64,000 nt of DNA from Porticoccaceae bacterium (GCA_018663035.1 JABJEX010000014.1:1-64000), one strand, 5' to 3'. Numbered from the stretch's first letter, positions 52,685-62,367 are shown. Notes: generated from the letters alone by a model not told the origin. Program-made: numbers and translations.

Positions 52685-52716
52685 CAAAAAAGGCGATCCA
52701 ACGGATCGCCTTTTTC
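52685..52716 (-). terminator. Intrinsic terminator after rplS
   Basis: AAAAAGGCGATCC (52687-52699) pairs with GGATCGCCTTTTT (52703-52715) around a 3-nt loop. The T-run on the minus strand ends the rpsP-rimM-trmD-rplS transcript; the symmetric A/T tracts could work on the other strand too. Confidence 0.92.
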
Positions 52717-52738
52717 GATATCTGGGAGCAAATATTGC

Positions 52739-53095
52739 TTAACCCAGTTTTTCCTTAATGCGCGCAGATCGGCCTGAACGCTCGCGCAGGTAGTACAGTT
52801 TGGCACGGCGCACAGCACCGCGGCGCTTAACTTCAATACTGTCAACTAGCGGGCTGTAGGTCTGAAAAGTACGCTCAACACCAATACCGTTAGAGATTTT
52901 ACGCACGGTAAATGCAGAATTCAGTTGGCGGTTGCGCTTAGCCAAAACAACGCCTTCAAATGCCTGTAAACGCTCACGGGTGCCTTCTTTTACTTTTACC
53001 TGAACGACCACAGTATCACCAGGGCTAAACTCAGGGATTTCTTTACTCATCTGCTCTTTTTCAAGTGCAGCAATGATAGATGTTTTGTTACTCAT
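52739..53095 (-). CDS. rplS: 50S ribosomal protein L19
   Basis: L19 lies at the interface of the ribosomal subunits. The 118-residue product starts [19 protein letters not shown] and has the canonical [20 protein letters not shown] and [20 protein letters not shown] blocks. The frame is open to 53134, but ATG 53095 preceded by GAGGAGC gives the true N-terminus. Last gene of the rpsP operon. Confidence 0.97.
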   Translation of the reverse strand: MSNKTSIIAALEKEQMSKEIPEFSPGDTVVVQVKVKEGTRERLQAFEGVVLAKRNRQLNSAFTVRKISNGIGVERTFQTYSPLVDSIEVKRRGAVRRAKLYYLRERSGRSARIKEKLG

Positions 53096-53167
53096 TTCTT
53101 GCTCCTCAATTTTCATTGGTTGGTGGCATGCCACCTGTTTTAGAGCTCTGTACAGAGAGGATGAACA

Positions 53168-53920
53168 TTATCCGTTGCCATCATCTGCCAGCGCATCACT
53201 CGCTTCCCTAAGTAAGGCCTGCTGCTCTTTATTAAGCCGCAGCCTGTCCATTAAGTCTGGTCTTCTCTGTTGGGTTCGCACAAGAGACTGCTGCAAACGC
53301 CAACGTCTTATTTTTTCATGGTTACCCGAAAGTAAAACTTCCGGAACCGATTGCCCCTGGTAGTCTTCTGGCCGCGTGTAGTGCGGGCAGTCCAACAGAC
53401 CATCGGCAAACGAATCTTGGTCGGCCGAGTCTTGATGACCAAGAGCTCCTGGCAACTGGCGTATCAGTGCATCCACCAATACCATTGCAGGAAGTTCTCC
53501 GCCACTGAGAACATAGTCTCCTATTGACCATTCCTCGTCGACTTCCAGCTGAATCAATCTCTCGTCAATCCCTTCATATCGTCCTGCTATCAATATGAGA
53601 GACTTCTGATCGGCAAATCCATTTACGGCCTGTTGGTTCAATACTCTACCCTGCGGGGATAGATAGACCACCAGTGTATCTTGGCCTGCCCATTCTCTGG
53701 CGGCGGCTATGGCACAGCGCAGCGGCTCTACCATCATCACCATACCAGGACCGCCACCGTAGGGCCGGTCGTCGACCGTCTCATGACGATCTTGGGTATA
53801 CTCTCTAGGGTTAAAGCTGGTTAATTCCACCAGACCCTGTTTTACAGCCCGACCACTGATTCCATAGTCGGCTACTGCAGTAAACATCTCTGGGAACAGG
53901 GTAATCAATGCAATTTTCAT
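53168..53920 (-). CDS. trmD: tRNA (guanine(37)-N1)-methyltransferase
   Basis: TrmD methylates G37 next to the anticodon to prevent frameshifting. The 250-residue protein starts [20 protein letters not shown], contains [13 protein letters not shown], the SAM knot [14 protein letters not shown] and [20 protein letters not shown], all diagnostic. It lies between rimM and rplS. Confidence 0.97.
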   Translation of the reverse strand: MKIALITLFPEMFTAVADYGISGRAVKQGLVELTSFNPREYTQDRHETVDDRPYGGGPGMVMMVEPLRCAIAAAREWAGQDTLVVYLSPQGRVLNQQAVNGFADQKSLILIAGRYEGIDERLIQLEVDEEWSIGDYVLSGGELPAMVLVDALIRQLPGALGHQDSADQDSFADGLLDCPHYTRPEDYQGQSVPEVLLSGNHEKIRRWRLQQSLVRTQQRRPDLMDRLRLNKEQQALLREASDALADDGNG

Positions 53921-53964
53921 TCATCTCACCTCTGTGCCCACCACTATTTTTTGCCCGTGGAACC

Positions 53965-54486
53965 CTAAAATTCGGGATCCCAAATCACGTCAATCCTTTG
54001 CGCTTCTAGGTCTATCTTGGTAACAAACTGTTCTGCATAGGGGATTAATCGCTCTTCGCGATCTATACTCTGTGCATCTCCCTTTAGCACTAGAACGTCA
54101 TTGGCGCCGGTCTCTAGCAAGGACTTAACCAGGCCCAAACGGATCTCTCGACCCTCAAAATGGCTATAGACAACCAAGCCTTCCAGCTGGTGCCAATAAA
54201 AATCTTCATTATCAAGGCTCGGCAGTAGAGACTTATCAACGCGTATGTCCTGTTGGCACCAGGCGCGCGCTAAGTCTCGGTCATCGATACCTTTAATATG
54301 GACAATCAGACCGTCGCCATGTCGCTTCCAGTCGTCTACAGTAACCTGCTTGAGACCTTGGGCAGTGGCAACCCACCAGGGTTGATAGTCCATCACTGCG
54401 TCCATCTGCTCGGTATACGAGAATACTTTTACCCATCCGCGAATACCAAATACTGCTGTAATACGCCCTACTACAAGTGTTTCCAA
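53965..54486 (-). CDS. rimM: Ribosome maturation factor RimM
   Basis: RimM binds S19 and assists 30S head maturation. The 173-residue protein has the N-terminal barrel (VVGRITAVFGIRGWVKVFSY) and the C-terminal PRC-like barrel (EDFYWHQLEGLVVYSHFEGREIRLGLVKSLLETGANDVLVLKG). Its place between rpsP and trmD is invariant among relatives. Confidence 0.96.
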   Translation of the reverse strand: METLVVGRITAVFGIRGWVKVFSYTEQMDAVMDYQPWWVATAQGLKQVTVDDWKRHGDGLIVHIKGIDDRDLARAWCQQDIRVDKSLLPSLDNEDFYWHQLEGLVVYSHFEGREIRLGLVKSLLETGANDVLVLKGDAQSIDREERLIPYAEQFVTKIDLEAQRIDVIWDPEF

Positions 54487-54511
54487 AGAACTACTCCCGG
54501 GCTACACAGTC

Positions 54512-54763
54512 TTAGGCTGCAGCTTTGGCGGCCTCTTTGAGCAACGCAGAAACGCGATCACTAACCTGAGCTCCCTGGCCCTGCCAGAATGTGGCACGCT
54601 CAAGGTCTACGCGCAGGCGCTCTTCGGCACCGCGGGCTACTGGGTTAAAAAAGCCAATGCGCTCAATGTATCGAGCGTCGCGTGCGTTACGCGAATCGGA
54701 AACTGTGATGTGGTAAAAGGGGCGTTTCTTGGCGCCACCACGAGCCAATCTAATTGTTACCAT
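54512..54763 (-). CDS. rpsP: 30S ribosomal protein S16
   Basis: S16 is an early 30S assembly protein. The 83-residue sequence [20 protein letters not shown] ... [20 protein letters not shown] is fully typical. First gene of the rpsP-rimM-trmD-rplS operon. The 221-bp gap between it and ffh (54764-54984) should hold its promoter; a GCCTTTTGGC hairpin and a TAATAT box lie there but I cannot define the promoter. Confidence 0.97.
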   Translation of the reverse strand: MVTIRLARGGAKKRPFYHITVSDSRNARDARYIERIGFFNPVARGAEERLRVDLERATFWQGQGAQVSDRVSALLKEAAKAAA

Positions 54764-54984
54764 TTACTGTAATCCTGTGTTCAAGCGGCCTAATCGCCAG
54801 ACTTGATGCATTTAAATTTCTAATTTCGCGAACGCTCGGCATTTATAGCCTGAGCCCCACGAAAGGCGCGGTATATTACGCCAAAAGGCGATGAAAGGAA
54901 ACTACTTTTGCTGCTATTTACCTAGCTTTGCTAGACCGCAATTTGAGGCCAAAATAACTGACCTTTGGAGGCTGTCGCAGCAAG

Positions 54985-56373
54985 TTAGAACTTAGGAAAA
55001 CCACCGGGGGGCAAACCACCACCGCCGGGCATCATACCACCCATGCCTCGCATCATGTTCTGCATGCCTTTTCCCTTCATTTTCTTCATCATTTTACCCA
55101 TTTGCTTATGCTGCTTGAGTAGCCGATTAAGATCCTGAATGCTGGTGCCCGAGCCAGCCGTAATGCGTCTTTTACGCGAACCGTTCAGTATGTCTGGATT
55201 AGCTCGCTCTTTGGGGGTCATAGAGTCAATAATGCACTCCATGCGTGTGAATTGACTGGTTACATCATTTTGTTGAGCCATCTGCGCCATATTGCCCATG
55301 CCCGGTAGTTTTTCCATTAATCCAGACATACCGCCCATACTTTTCATTTGCTGGAGCTGTTCGCGCAGATCCTCTAGATCGAAACCTTTACCTTTGATGA
55401 CCTTTTTCGCCAAACGCTCCGCTTTCTTTTTATCGACTTTGCGCTCTACTTCTTCGATTAGGCTAAGTACATCGCCCATACCCAAAATTCGCGATGCGAT
55501 ACGCTCCGGGTGGAAAGGCTCCAAGGCATCAGTTTTTTCGCCGACACCCAAGAATTTGATCGGTTTCCCAGTGATATGCCTGACTGATAAAGCGGCACCG
55601 CCACGGGCATCGCCATCAACTTTAGTTAGAACAACGCCTGTAAGCGGCAGCGCTTCGTTGAAGGCTTTAGCTGTATTGATGGCGTCCTGACCAATCATGG
55701 CATCAATAACAAACAGGGTTTCGACCGGGTTTGCTGCCTTATGGACATCTTTTATTTCGTCCATCATCTCGCCATCTATTGCGAGGCGACCAGCCGTATC
55801 CACAATCAGCACATCGACAAATTTAGTTTTCGCTACTGCGATGGCATCTTTAACAATGGCGACGGGTTTTTGGTTGGTTTCACTAGGGAAGAACTCGGCC
55901 CCTACCTCCGCTGCCAGAGTTTTTAGCTGCTCAATGGCCGCCGGGCGATACACATCGGCAGATACCACCATGACTTTTTTCTTTTCACGCTCCTGCAGAT
56001 AGCGCGACAGCTTTGCCACAGAGGTCGTTTTACCTGCACCCTGCAAACCAGCCATCAAAATAACTGCTGGCGGCTGGGCGGCTAGATTGAGGGATTCATT
56101 ATGCTCCCCCATCACCGCTTCGAGTTCTGCCTGAACAATCTTTAAGAATTGCTGACCAGGGTTGAGGCTACTACTAACCTCCTTACCAACCGCACGCTGT
56201 TTGACCTGCTCTACGAAGTCCTTGACTACCGGCAGTGCCACGTCTGCCTCGAGAAGAGCCATTCGCACTTCACGCAGGGTATCTTTAATATTACTTTCGC
56301 TGAGACTGGCTTTACCTGAGATCTTCTTCAAACTCAGGGAAAGGCGATCACTCAAATTTTCAAACATGGCCAT
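54985..56373 (-). CDS. ffh: Signal recognition particle protein Ffh
   Basis: Ffh binds 4.5S RNA and signal sequences to target membrane proteins. The 462-residue protein has the N domain, the GTPase G domain (GLQGAGKTTSVAKL, about residues 107-120; DTAGRL; TKVDGDARGG) and a Met-rich M domain (RITAGSGTSIQDLNRLLKQ, then GKMMKKMKGKGMQNMMRGMG). ATG 56373 or 56367 are both possible. Divergent from the cytochrome-assembly-like gene, as in many relatives. Confidence 0.97.
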   Translation of the reverse strand: MAMFENLSDRLSLSLKKISGKASLSESNIKDTLREVRMALLEADVALPVVKDFVEQVKQRAVGKEVSSSLNPGQQFLKIVQAELEAVMGEHNESLNLAAQPPAVILMAGLQGAGKTTSVAKLSRYLQEREKKKVMVVSADVYRPAAIEQLKTLAAEVGAEFFPSETNQKPVAIVKDAIAVAKTKFVDVLIVDTAGRLAIDGEMMDEIKDVHKAANPVETLFVIDAMIGQDAINTAKAFNEALPLTGVVLTKVDGDARGGAALSVRHITGKPIKFLGVGEKTDALEPFHPERIASRILGMGDVLSLIEEVERKVDKKKAERLAKKVIKGKGFDLEDLREQLQQMKSMGGMSGLMEKLPGMGNMAQMAQQNDVTSQFTRMECIIDSMTPKERANPDILNGSRKRRITAGSGTSIQDLNRLLKQHKQMGKMMKKMKGKGMQNMMRGMGGMMPGGGGLPPGGFPKF

Positions 56374-56490
56374 GCAGATGACTTCCAGCTAATCAATTTA
56401 GGGGCTCATTATAGCAATAATTTTGTCATGCTCTTCACCCAGTGTTCCGAATATGCCAAACTCTTGTAAATTTCACTGCGTTTAAATTAA

Positions 56491-57285
56491 ATGACAAGTT
56501 CAATACTGGGGTTAACTGCAATTATTGTCTATCTGGCCGGCTGGGTGCTGCACCAGAGTCAGTTGCGTCATGATCCCCAGTTTAAGCCTTTAAAGCTACA
56601 AGCCACTGCAGCTGTTGCGATTGTTATGCACGCTACTGCCACTGCAGATCTTATATTTGTAGGCGACAGTCTGGACTTGAGTTTGCTGAAGATTCTCGCC
56701 CTATTGGCCTTGGTGATAAACACGCTAGTATGGATTAGCGGCCTGAAAAAACCGCTCTACAGTCTCTACTTGTTTTTGTTTCCCATCTCTGCGGTTAGTT
56801 TACTGGGAGCCCTAATAAGCCATGGCTCTGTGCTTACTCCAATAATGTCGTTCAAACTGCAGGCACATGTGCTTATTTCTCTTCTCGCATACAGCTTACT
56901 TGCCATAGCCGCTCTCCAAGCATTACTGGCCGGCTATCAAGACTGGCAGCTTAAACACAAGCATCAGAATCTCCTAATGCGTACCTTCCCACCTGTGCAG
57001 ACAATGGAAGCTCTGCTTTTTGAATTGATTTGGGCAGGGCAAATCTTACTGACTCTATCGCTATTTAGTGGCTTTCTTTTCTACGATGACTTCTTGGCAC
57101 AAAAACTAGTTCACAAGGTGGTGTTTAGCATACTGGCCTGGCTAGTGTATGCCACACTGCTGTGGGGTAGGCACTACAGAGGCTGGCGCGGTAACAAGGC
57201 AATTCGGTGGACCTGGGCAGGTTTCAGCGCTATTTTACTCGGCTTTATTGGGAGTAAATTCGTCCTTGAGTTTGTTCTGTCCTAG
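56491..57285 (+). CDS. ypjD: CcsA/YpjD-type cytochrome c assembly-like membrane protein
   Basis: A 264-residue integral membrane protein with about eight helices. The end WGRHYRGWRGNKAIRWTWAG with SKFVLEFVL is characteristic of this family, encoded opposite ffh in many gammaproteobacteria. It is related to the haem-handling CcmC/CcsA proteins, including conserved His residues (HVLISLLAYSLLAIAAL region and HKVVFSILAW). Its exact role is not established. Start ATG 56491. Confidence 0.85.
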   Translation: MTSSILGLTAIIVYLAGWVLHQSQLRHDPQFKPLKLQATAAVAIVMHATATADLIFVGDSLDLSLLKILALLALVINTLVWISGLKKPLYSLYLFLFPISAVSLLGALISHGSVLTPIMSFKLQAHVLISLLAYSLLAIAALQALLAGYQDWQLKHKHQNLLMRTFPPVQTMEALLFELIWAGQILLTLSLFSGFLFYDDFLAQKLVHKVVFSILAWLVYATLLWGRHYRGWRGNKAIRWTWAGFSAILLGFIGSKFVLEFVLS

Positions 57286-57380
57286 GTAGCTTGCGGTCCG
57301 TTAAAAGCTGCACAGAGCTATTGCCAAAACCTGCAAACTGATTCAACATTGTCGGCCTTAAATTCAGAGGTCCTCTTTCA

Positions 57381-58658
57381 TTGGACGGTTCCCACCCCCT
57401 AGTGTTGTGGTTGACACTAATTATTCTATTAATTATCTCCGCTTTTTTCTCTGGTTCGGAAACTGGCATGATGTCGCTCAACCGTTATCGCCTGCGACAC
57501 CAGCGTAAGAAAAGTTCGGGGGCAAGGCGTGCAGCTAAGCTTCTGGCCATGCCCGACAGGCTTATTGGCTTGATTCTTATCGGCAATAATGCAGTCAATA
57601 TCCTCGCTGCTATTATCGCCAATATGCTGGCTATTATTTATGTGGGAGAAACTGCCGCACCCTGGGTGGCAACTGCATCTCTCACTATTGCTGTGCTTGT
57701 TTTCTCTGAGGTAACCCCGAAAACCATCGCTGCGCAGAATCCGGAATGGTTTGCATTTAAAGCTAGCCATATTCTCAAACCATTGTTGCAATTAATGACC
57801 CCCCTAGTTTGGATGGTAAATAAATTGACCAATGCGGTAGTAGCACTACTCGGCTTTGATCCCAATAAAGATCGGGATGATGGGCTTGATACAGAGGAGC
57901 TCAAATCTCTGGTGGATGTCTCGGGTCACAAACTGTCTGACAGTAATCAGGGAATGTTAAGAGGTATTCTCGACCTTGAGAGCGTGACTGTGGAGGACAT
58001 TATGATTCCCCGCAGCGAAATCAAGGGACTGGATTTGGAAGACAGTATAGACGAACTAATGAGTAGCATTATTTCGTCGGAGTACACTAGACAGCCTCTC
58101 TACGAGGGAGATATCAATAATATTGTGGGCATTTTCCATGTGCGCAAAGCCAATCATCTTTTACGCTCCGAAAACGTAACTCACAATGCAATTAAGCGCT
58201 TTGCAGAGGAAGCCTATTTTATTCCCGAAAGCACTACGCTAACCACCCAACTACTTAACTTTAAAAAGCATCGCAGTCGCTTTGCTGTGGTGGTCGACGA
58301 ATATGGTGAAGTGCAGGGCCTGGTGACGTTGGAAGACATTCTCGAGGAAATCGTTGGTGATTTTACAACCAACACAGCAGATGAAATTGAGGAAGTCATT
58401 CCCAGAGGCGACGGCAGCTACGTTATTGATGGCGTCGCCACTATTCGAGAAATTAACAAGGCCACCGGCTGGTCACTACCTACTGATGGGCCCAAAACCC
58501 TCAATGGTCTAGCCCTTGAACAGTTAGAAAGCATTCCCGATGGCAATGTCAGCTTTAGGTTTGATGGCTATAGGTTTGAAACTCAGCAGATCAATGAAAC
58601 CATGGTCAAAAAGGTAGTGGTAACCTGCATAAAACCCAAGAAAACTTCAGAGGAATAA
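57381..58658 (+). CDS. CNNM/CorC-type transporter (DUF21 plus CBS plus CorC_HlyC)
   Basis: The 425-residue protein has an N-terminal DUF21 membrane domain (about residues 1-180, including SAFFSGSETGMMSLNRYRLRH and GNNAVNILAAI), a pair of CBS domains (VEDIMIPRSEIKGL; FAVVVDEYGEVQGLVTLEDI), and a C-terminal CorC_HlyC domain. Family members handle Mg2+ or Co2+. The start is TTG 57381, with AGAGG 10 nt upstream; no ATG lies before the conserved region. The 3' end is 3 bp from the convergent DUF1289 gene. Confidence 0.92.
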   Translation: MDGSHPLVLWLTLIILLIISAFFSGSETGMMSLNRYRLRHQRKKSSGARRAAKLLAMPDRLIGLILIGNNAVNILAAIIANMLAIIYVGETAAPWVATASLTIAVLVFSEVTPKTIAAQNPEWFAFKASHILKPLLQLMTPLVWMVNKLTNAVVALLGFDPNKDRDDGLDTEELKSLVDVSGHKLSDSNQGMLRGILDLESVTVEDIMIPRSEIKGLDLEDSIDELMSSIISSEYTRQPLYEGDINNIVGIFHVRKANHLLRSENVTHNAIKRFAEEAYFIPESTTLTTQLLNFKKHRSRFAVVVDEYGEVQGLVTLEDILEEIVGDFTTNTADEIEEVIPRGDGSYVIDGVATIREINKATGWSLPTDGPKTLNGLALEQLESIPDGNVSFRFDGYRFETQQINETMVKKVVVTCIKPKKTSEE

Positions 58659-58661
58659 CCC

Positions 58662-58847
58662 TTAGTAAAATGGGTTATTCTTCTGGCTTCGCTCACCGCA
58701 CCGCACCAGAACATCGAGACGCTGATCGCGATCCAGATAACTCCACTCGCGAATCTCGCGGCTAGTTCTATGGCAGCCCACACAGATATCGTCTTCGTTT
58801 AGCATACAGATGGAGGTGCAGGGGGAGGCTATTGGCTTTTCCGACAT
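58662..58847 (-). CDS. DUF1289 small Cys-rich protein
   Basis: A 61-residue protein with four Cys residues in the pattern SPCTSICMLNEDDICVGCHR, the DUF1289 signature. It probably binds an iron-sulfur cluster or zinc; function is unknown. The start ATG overlaps the stop of the upstream carbonic-anhydrase-like gene by one base (TAATG). A hairpin GAATAACCC (58653-58661) / GGGTTATTC (58672-58680) spans its end without a T-run. Confidence 0.88.
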   Translation of the reverse strand: MSEKPIASPCTSICMLNEDDICVGCHRTSREIREWSYLDRDQRLDVLVRCGERSQKNNPFY

Positions 58848-59371
58848 TAACGCTCTACCTCAACAAGGTCTGTGACCATTTTTCTGCTTTTTTCTTCATA
58901 ATGCGCAACGGAGGTCAGTAGAGCTTCGCGAGTCTGTTCATCATTTTGGCGGACTACCTTACCCGGCGAACCAATCACCAGGGAGCCGTCTGGGATCACG
59001 GCACCAGCTTTAACTAGGGTATTGGCTCCGATAATACAGTCGGCACCCACCTTGGCCCCATCGAGAATCACCGCATTAATGCCAACAAGGGTGCGGTCGC
59101 CCACTTCCAGACCATGGATCATGGCATTGTGCCCAACCGTTACATCATTACCAATCACTAGGGGCTGCCCCGGGTCGCAGTGCAGTACAGCGCCGTCCTG
59201 AATGTTGCTGCGCTCACCTACTTCAATAAGGTCGCAGTCACCACGAATAACTGCATTAAACCAAACGCTGGAACCCTTCTTGAGGATTACCTTTCCCATA
59301 ACATCCGCGCTCTCGGCGATAAAAACCGATGGGTGAATGTCAGGTATGTCACTGCCAATTCGATAGATCAT
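58847..59371 (-). CDS. Gamma-class carbonic anhydrase-like protein (YrdA family)
   Basis: The 174-residue protein is a left-handed beta helix of hexapeptide repeats with the three metal-binding His positions visible in AVLHCD, VTVGHNAMIHG. E. coli YrdA and similar proteins share this layout; carbonic anhydrase activity is variable in the family. It starts 4 bp inside the end of the upstream Nudix gene, so nudL, this gene and the DUF1289 gene form an operon. Confidence 0.92.
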   Translation of the reverse strand: MIYRIGSDIPDIHPSVFIAESADVMGKVILKKGSSVWFNAVIRGDCDLIEVGERSNIQDGAVLHCDPGQPLVIGNDVTVGHNAMIHGLEVGDRTLVGINAVILDGAKVGADCIIGANTLVKAGAVIPDGSLVIGSPGKVVRQNDEQTREALLTSVAHYEEKSRKMVTDLVEVER

Positions 59372-60003
59372 TGTTGTCCTCGCTTGCGTAATTCCTCTAT
59401 GCGGCTATCGCTGGGATATTTTAAGTCAATTCCCGCGTCCAAACAGCTGTTCAGCATATCGACTAATACCTTCAATGTGAAACCCCAGATTTTATAACCT
59501 TTATACGGGAGGTAGGGAAAGCTTAGTGAATCCCCCGCATTGGTTATCTGAAAGTACTGATAATTATCAGGAGTCAAAAATTCCCTGACCGGCGCGGAAA
59601 AAATGGAGGCGATTTCCGAGGGCTCTGCCGCAAGCTTGAGCTCAGCGTCCGCAACACCTACAAATGGCGTTACGCTGAGATTGCGTCGCTTAGGAGAGGC
59701 TACCGGCAACATGGCAATAGGTCGAACCATGCTGGGATGCAGCCCAATCTCCTCGTGCGTCTCGCGTAGTGCCGTGTCTAACAGGTGGCTATCAGACTTG
59801 TCCCACATGCCACCGGGAAAGGCCACTTCGCCGGCATGATTGTTTAGATGCATGGCTCGCTGGGTCAGAACTATCTCTGGATGATTGGCATCACCATGCA
59901 GCAACACGAGCACCGCAGCTGTCGCACCTGAGTCTTGTGGGCTAGGTGCAAACGGATCCAGAGGAAAATCATTTATCAATTGGGTTTTAATTGTTTCAAG
60001 CAT
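59368..60003 (-). CDS. nudL: Nudix hydrolase, CoA pyrophosphatase type
   Basis: The 211-residue protein matches NudL-type CoA diphosphatases. The Nudix box reads GGMWDKSDSHLLDTALRETHEEIGL (about residues 65-89): the first acidic position is Asp, normal for this subfamily, and REx2EEIG is intact. VLTQRAMHLNNHAGEVAFPGG is the CoA-subfamily block just before it. First gene of the nudL-yrdA-like-DUF1289 operon, divergent from the second Nudix gene. Confidence 0.9.
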   Translation of the reverse strand: MLETIKTQLINDFPLDPFAPSPQDSGATAAVLVLLHGDANHPEIVLTQRAMHLNNHAGEVAFPGGMWDKSDSHLLDTALRETHEEIGLHPSMVRPIAMLPVASPKRRNLSVTPFVGVADAELKLAAEPSEIASIFSAPVREFLTPDNYQYFQITNAGDSLSFPYLPYKGYKIWGFTLKVLVDMLNSCLDAGIDLKYPSDSRIEELRKRGQQ

Positions 60004-60044
60004 TCGTGCATTATACTTAGCTATGTCAATTTTCTGAGCTTTTC

Positions 60045-60596
60045 ATGAATTTTTGTTCTGACTGCGGCGAGTCCGTAATTAAAAAAATACCAGAGGGTGA
60101 TAATCGTGAACGCCATGTATGCCCTGGCTGCGAAACAATTCACTACCAAAATCCCAAGGTTATCGCCGGAGTGCTGCCTGTATACGGCGAGAAAATTCTG
60201 CTGTGCAAACGTGCAATAGAACCACGTCATGGTTACTGGACACTGCCTGCAGGTTTTTTAGAAAATGGCGAATCCTCTATGGATGGTGCACTGAGAGAAT
60301 GTATCGAAGAGGCTAATGCTCGGGTTATCAACCCAGAGCTTTACGCTCTTTTTGATATTCCACAAATTAATCAGGTATACGTTTTCTATCGCGCCAACTT
60401 AGCTGCACCAGATTTTGGACCCAGCCTAGAATCCTCAGAAGTCGCTCTTTTTGATGAAGCTGATATTCCTTGGGCAGAACTGGCTTTCCCTGTCGTGGAA
60501 TTGGCGCTAGATCATTATCTGAGAGATAGAAAAAGCGGGCAGTTTGCGGTTAAGCACGAACAGATTTCACGCCCCTGGAAAAGCCGTCGCAATTAA
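60045..60596 (+). CDS. Nudix hydrolase with N-terminal zinc ribbon
   Basis: The 183-residue protein begins with two CxxC pairs (FCSDCGES and VCPGCETIHYQNP) forming a zinc ribbon, then a Nudix domain: GYWTLPAGFLENGESSMDGA and RECIEEANARV. It resembles the ADP-ribose/NADH-type hydrolases of the COG1051 group. Substrate is not deducible. Divergent from nudL by about 40 bp. Confidence 0.88.
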   Translation: MNFCSDCGESVIKKIPEGDNRERHVCPGCETIHYQNPKVIAGVLPVYGEKILLCKRAIEPRHGYWTLPAGFLENGESSMDGALRECIEEANARVINPELYALFDIPQINQVYVFYRANLAAPDFGPSLESSEVALFDEADIPWAELAFPVVELALDHYLRDRKSGQFAVKHEQISRPWKSRRN

Positions 60597-60624
60597 AAAA
60601 GAGCCTCTGGCAATTCAGAGGCTC
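60595..60624 (-). terminator. Intrinsic terminator after the outer-membrane barrel gene
   Basis: GAGCCTCTG (60601-60609) pairs with CAGAGGCTC (60616-60624) around a 6-nt loop. The A-run 60595-60600 becomes a T-run on the minus strand, ending the 60645-61406 transcript. The last bases overlap the stop of the convergent Nudix gene. Confidence 0.9.
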
Positions 60625-60644
60625 GAGCATTTTCTAAACAGTCA

Positions 60645-61406
60645 CTAAAAGTGCAGCTGCAGGGCCACAAAGTAGCCTTCGAAGCGAGCATCAGACTGCA
60701 GCTCCTCAAAGTCATCTATTTCAACTTGCAGAGATCTGTAGCCAAGAACTAAACCGGCATCTACTGCTGGCGCTAAATCCATTTCAAAAGTCACCTCAGC
60801 CGACCAATCGATCAACCTGAAATCGTCCACATTGACCCAGTTAGCCACCAGCGCTCCCGAGATGATCGTAAACGGTATATCAATGCCTGCTTTTCCGTAG
60901 ATCATGGGAACCGTGGCGCCTAAATCAATCGCTTCCTGCTGGCTTGGGCTCGCCAAACTAGCATCGCCGTCAAATACACGCGCGGTGATGCCGAGATCAA
61001 GATCAACCACATTATCGAGAATCTCATAATAAAATGTCGCATCGGTATGCGTGAGATTGAGCGTAACATCAGCCTGCTCTGTGGCCAAAAACGGGCTGCC
61101 GTTCAAATCGGTACCTGCACTAATCAGTGCATTACCCACCCAGTCCATCTCTGTATGCTGAAGACGGATATTAGGTATCAAAGGTATCGGATGCTCCAGA
61201 GCAATGTAGACAAAACGATTGCTCTCTTCGTCGAGATTTAGCGTCGAGTTCAGATTGATATTGCTGCGCCCTACTTCACCTTGAGGCTTAGCTTGCCAAG
61301 CGCCAACACCAGCATAAAGACCTAAAAAGTCAGCACTAGCTAATGGGGATATGATGGTCGCAAGTAACAGTGTGCTGAGGATGAGGGGTATTCGTAATAG
61401 TTGCAT
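60645..61406 (-). CDS. TIGR04219-like outer-membrane beta-barrel protein
   Basis: The 253-residue product has a signal peptide (LIPLSTLLLATIISPLASA-type, residues ~5-25) then a repeating amphipathic strand pattern starting FLGLYAGVGAWQAKPQG and ending VALQLHF with the terminal aromatic typical of outer-membrane barrels. It resembles the TIGR04219 group; function is unknown. ATG 61406 has AAGGAAG upstream; the frame extends to 61478. Confidence 0.85.
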   Translation of the reverse strand: MQLLRIPLILSTLLLATIISPLASADFLGLYAGVGAWQAKPQGEVGRSNINLNSTLNLDEESNRFVYIALEHPIPLIPNIRLQHTEMDWVGNALISAGTDLNGSPFLATEQADVTLNLTHTDATFYYEILDNVVDLDLGITARVFDGDASLASPSQQEAIDLGATVPMIYGKAGIDIPFTIISGALVANWVNVDDFRLIDWSAEVTFEMDLAPAVDAGLVLGYRSLQVEIDDFEELQSDARFEGYFVALQLHF

Positions 61407-61516
61407 TATTCTTCCTTGTAAATTAGCCAACCGGTTGGCAGTCATGATACAAAATGTCTTCAGATAAAAGTGTGACACAGGTCGACATGACGCTGCCGAA
61501 AACAGTTAGGTTAAAA

Positions 61517-61546
61517 TAAAAACCCCAAGCCTTTCAGCCTGGGGTT
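61517..61546 (-). terminator. Intrinsic terminator after the peroxiredoxin gene
   Basis: AACCCCA (61521-61527) pairs with TGGGGTT (61540-61546) around a 12-nt loop. On the minus strand it is followed by TTTATTTT, ending the peroxiredoxin transcript. Confidence 0.85.
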
Positions 61547-61568
61547 AAAAAATTGCCCAGCTGCTGAA

Positions 61569-62174
61569 TTAGAGCGCGTCAGCATTCTCGGACAGATATT
61601 CCGCAACACCGGCAGTAGTATCTTTCATGCCTTTGTCACCGCGGTTCCAACCAGCTGGACACACTTCACCATGTTCTTGGTGGAAGCTCAACGCATCAAC
61701 CATACGCAGCATCTCATCGACATTACGTCCCAGAGGTAGGTCATTGACTACCTGATGACGAACCATGCCCTGCTCATCGATTAAGAAAGAGCCGCGGAAG
61801 GCAACGCCATCAGCAGGATGCTCAACATCATAGGCCTTGCAGATTTCATGTTTAACATCTGCAACCAGTGTGTAGCGAACAGCACCAATACCACCATCAT
61901 TGATGGCGGTGTTACGCCAAGCGTTGTGGGAGAACTGAGAGTCAATTGATACGCCAATCACCTCGACGCCTCGGCTTTGAAATTCTTCATAGCGGTGATC
62001 AAAGGCGATCAACTCTGAAGGACAAACGAAGGTGAAATCTAAAGGGTAAAAGAAAACAACCGCTTTCTTGCCTTTGATGGCTTCGCTGAGGGTAAAACTA
62101 TCTACAATTTCGCCGCTTCCGGTTACTGCTGCTGCGGTAAAGTCAGGTGCTGACCGTCCTACTAAAACACCCAT
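61569..62174 (-). CDS. 2-Cys peroxiredoxin (AhpC/Prx1 type)
   Basis: The 201-residue enzyme reduces hydrogen peroxide and organic peroxides. The peroxidatic Cys is in PLDFTFVCPSELIAF (about residue 51) and the resolving Cys in HGEVCPAGWNRGDKG near the C-terminus, so it is a typical 2-Cys type with the longer Prx1-like tail. No reductase gene is adjacent. Start ATG 62174 with AAGGAGC upstream; single-gene unit with its own terminator. Confidence 0.95.
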   Translation of the reverse strand: MGVLVGRSAPDFTAAAVTGSGEIVDSFTLSEAIKGKKAVVFFYPLDFTFVCPSELIAFDHRYEEFQSRGVEVIGVSIDSQFSHNAWRNTAINDGGIGAVRYTLVADVKHEICKAYDVEHPADGVAFRGSFLIDEQGMVRHQVVNDLPLGRNVDEMLRMVDALSFHQEHGEVCPAGWNRGDKGMKDTTAGVAEYLSENADAL

Positions 62175-62367
62175 AAAGTGCTCCTTTTAAGTTATAAAAA
62201 ATAAAAATTGATGTAAAGGTTAGATTGCGCGCGGATAGTTACACAGAGCCGTGCACCGAGCTAATAAATTGTTTTTATTATCCCGATAGCACCGAGTCTG
62301 GCAAAAGTAAATGCACCTGTTAACTGAAGGGCTTAAACATAGACCTAAGCCGAAAACAACTGTAAAA

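Noticed and set aside
52555-52845. Frame overlapping the rplS terminator and rplS start-side sequence
   Set aside because: Shadow of rplS and its terminator; low-complexity and no start signals.
58653-58680. Hairpin at the CorC-like/DUF1289 junction as a bidirectional terminator
   Set aside because: 9-bp stem but no T-run on either strand, and it overlaps the DUF1289 stop; kept only as a note.
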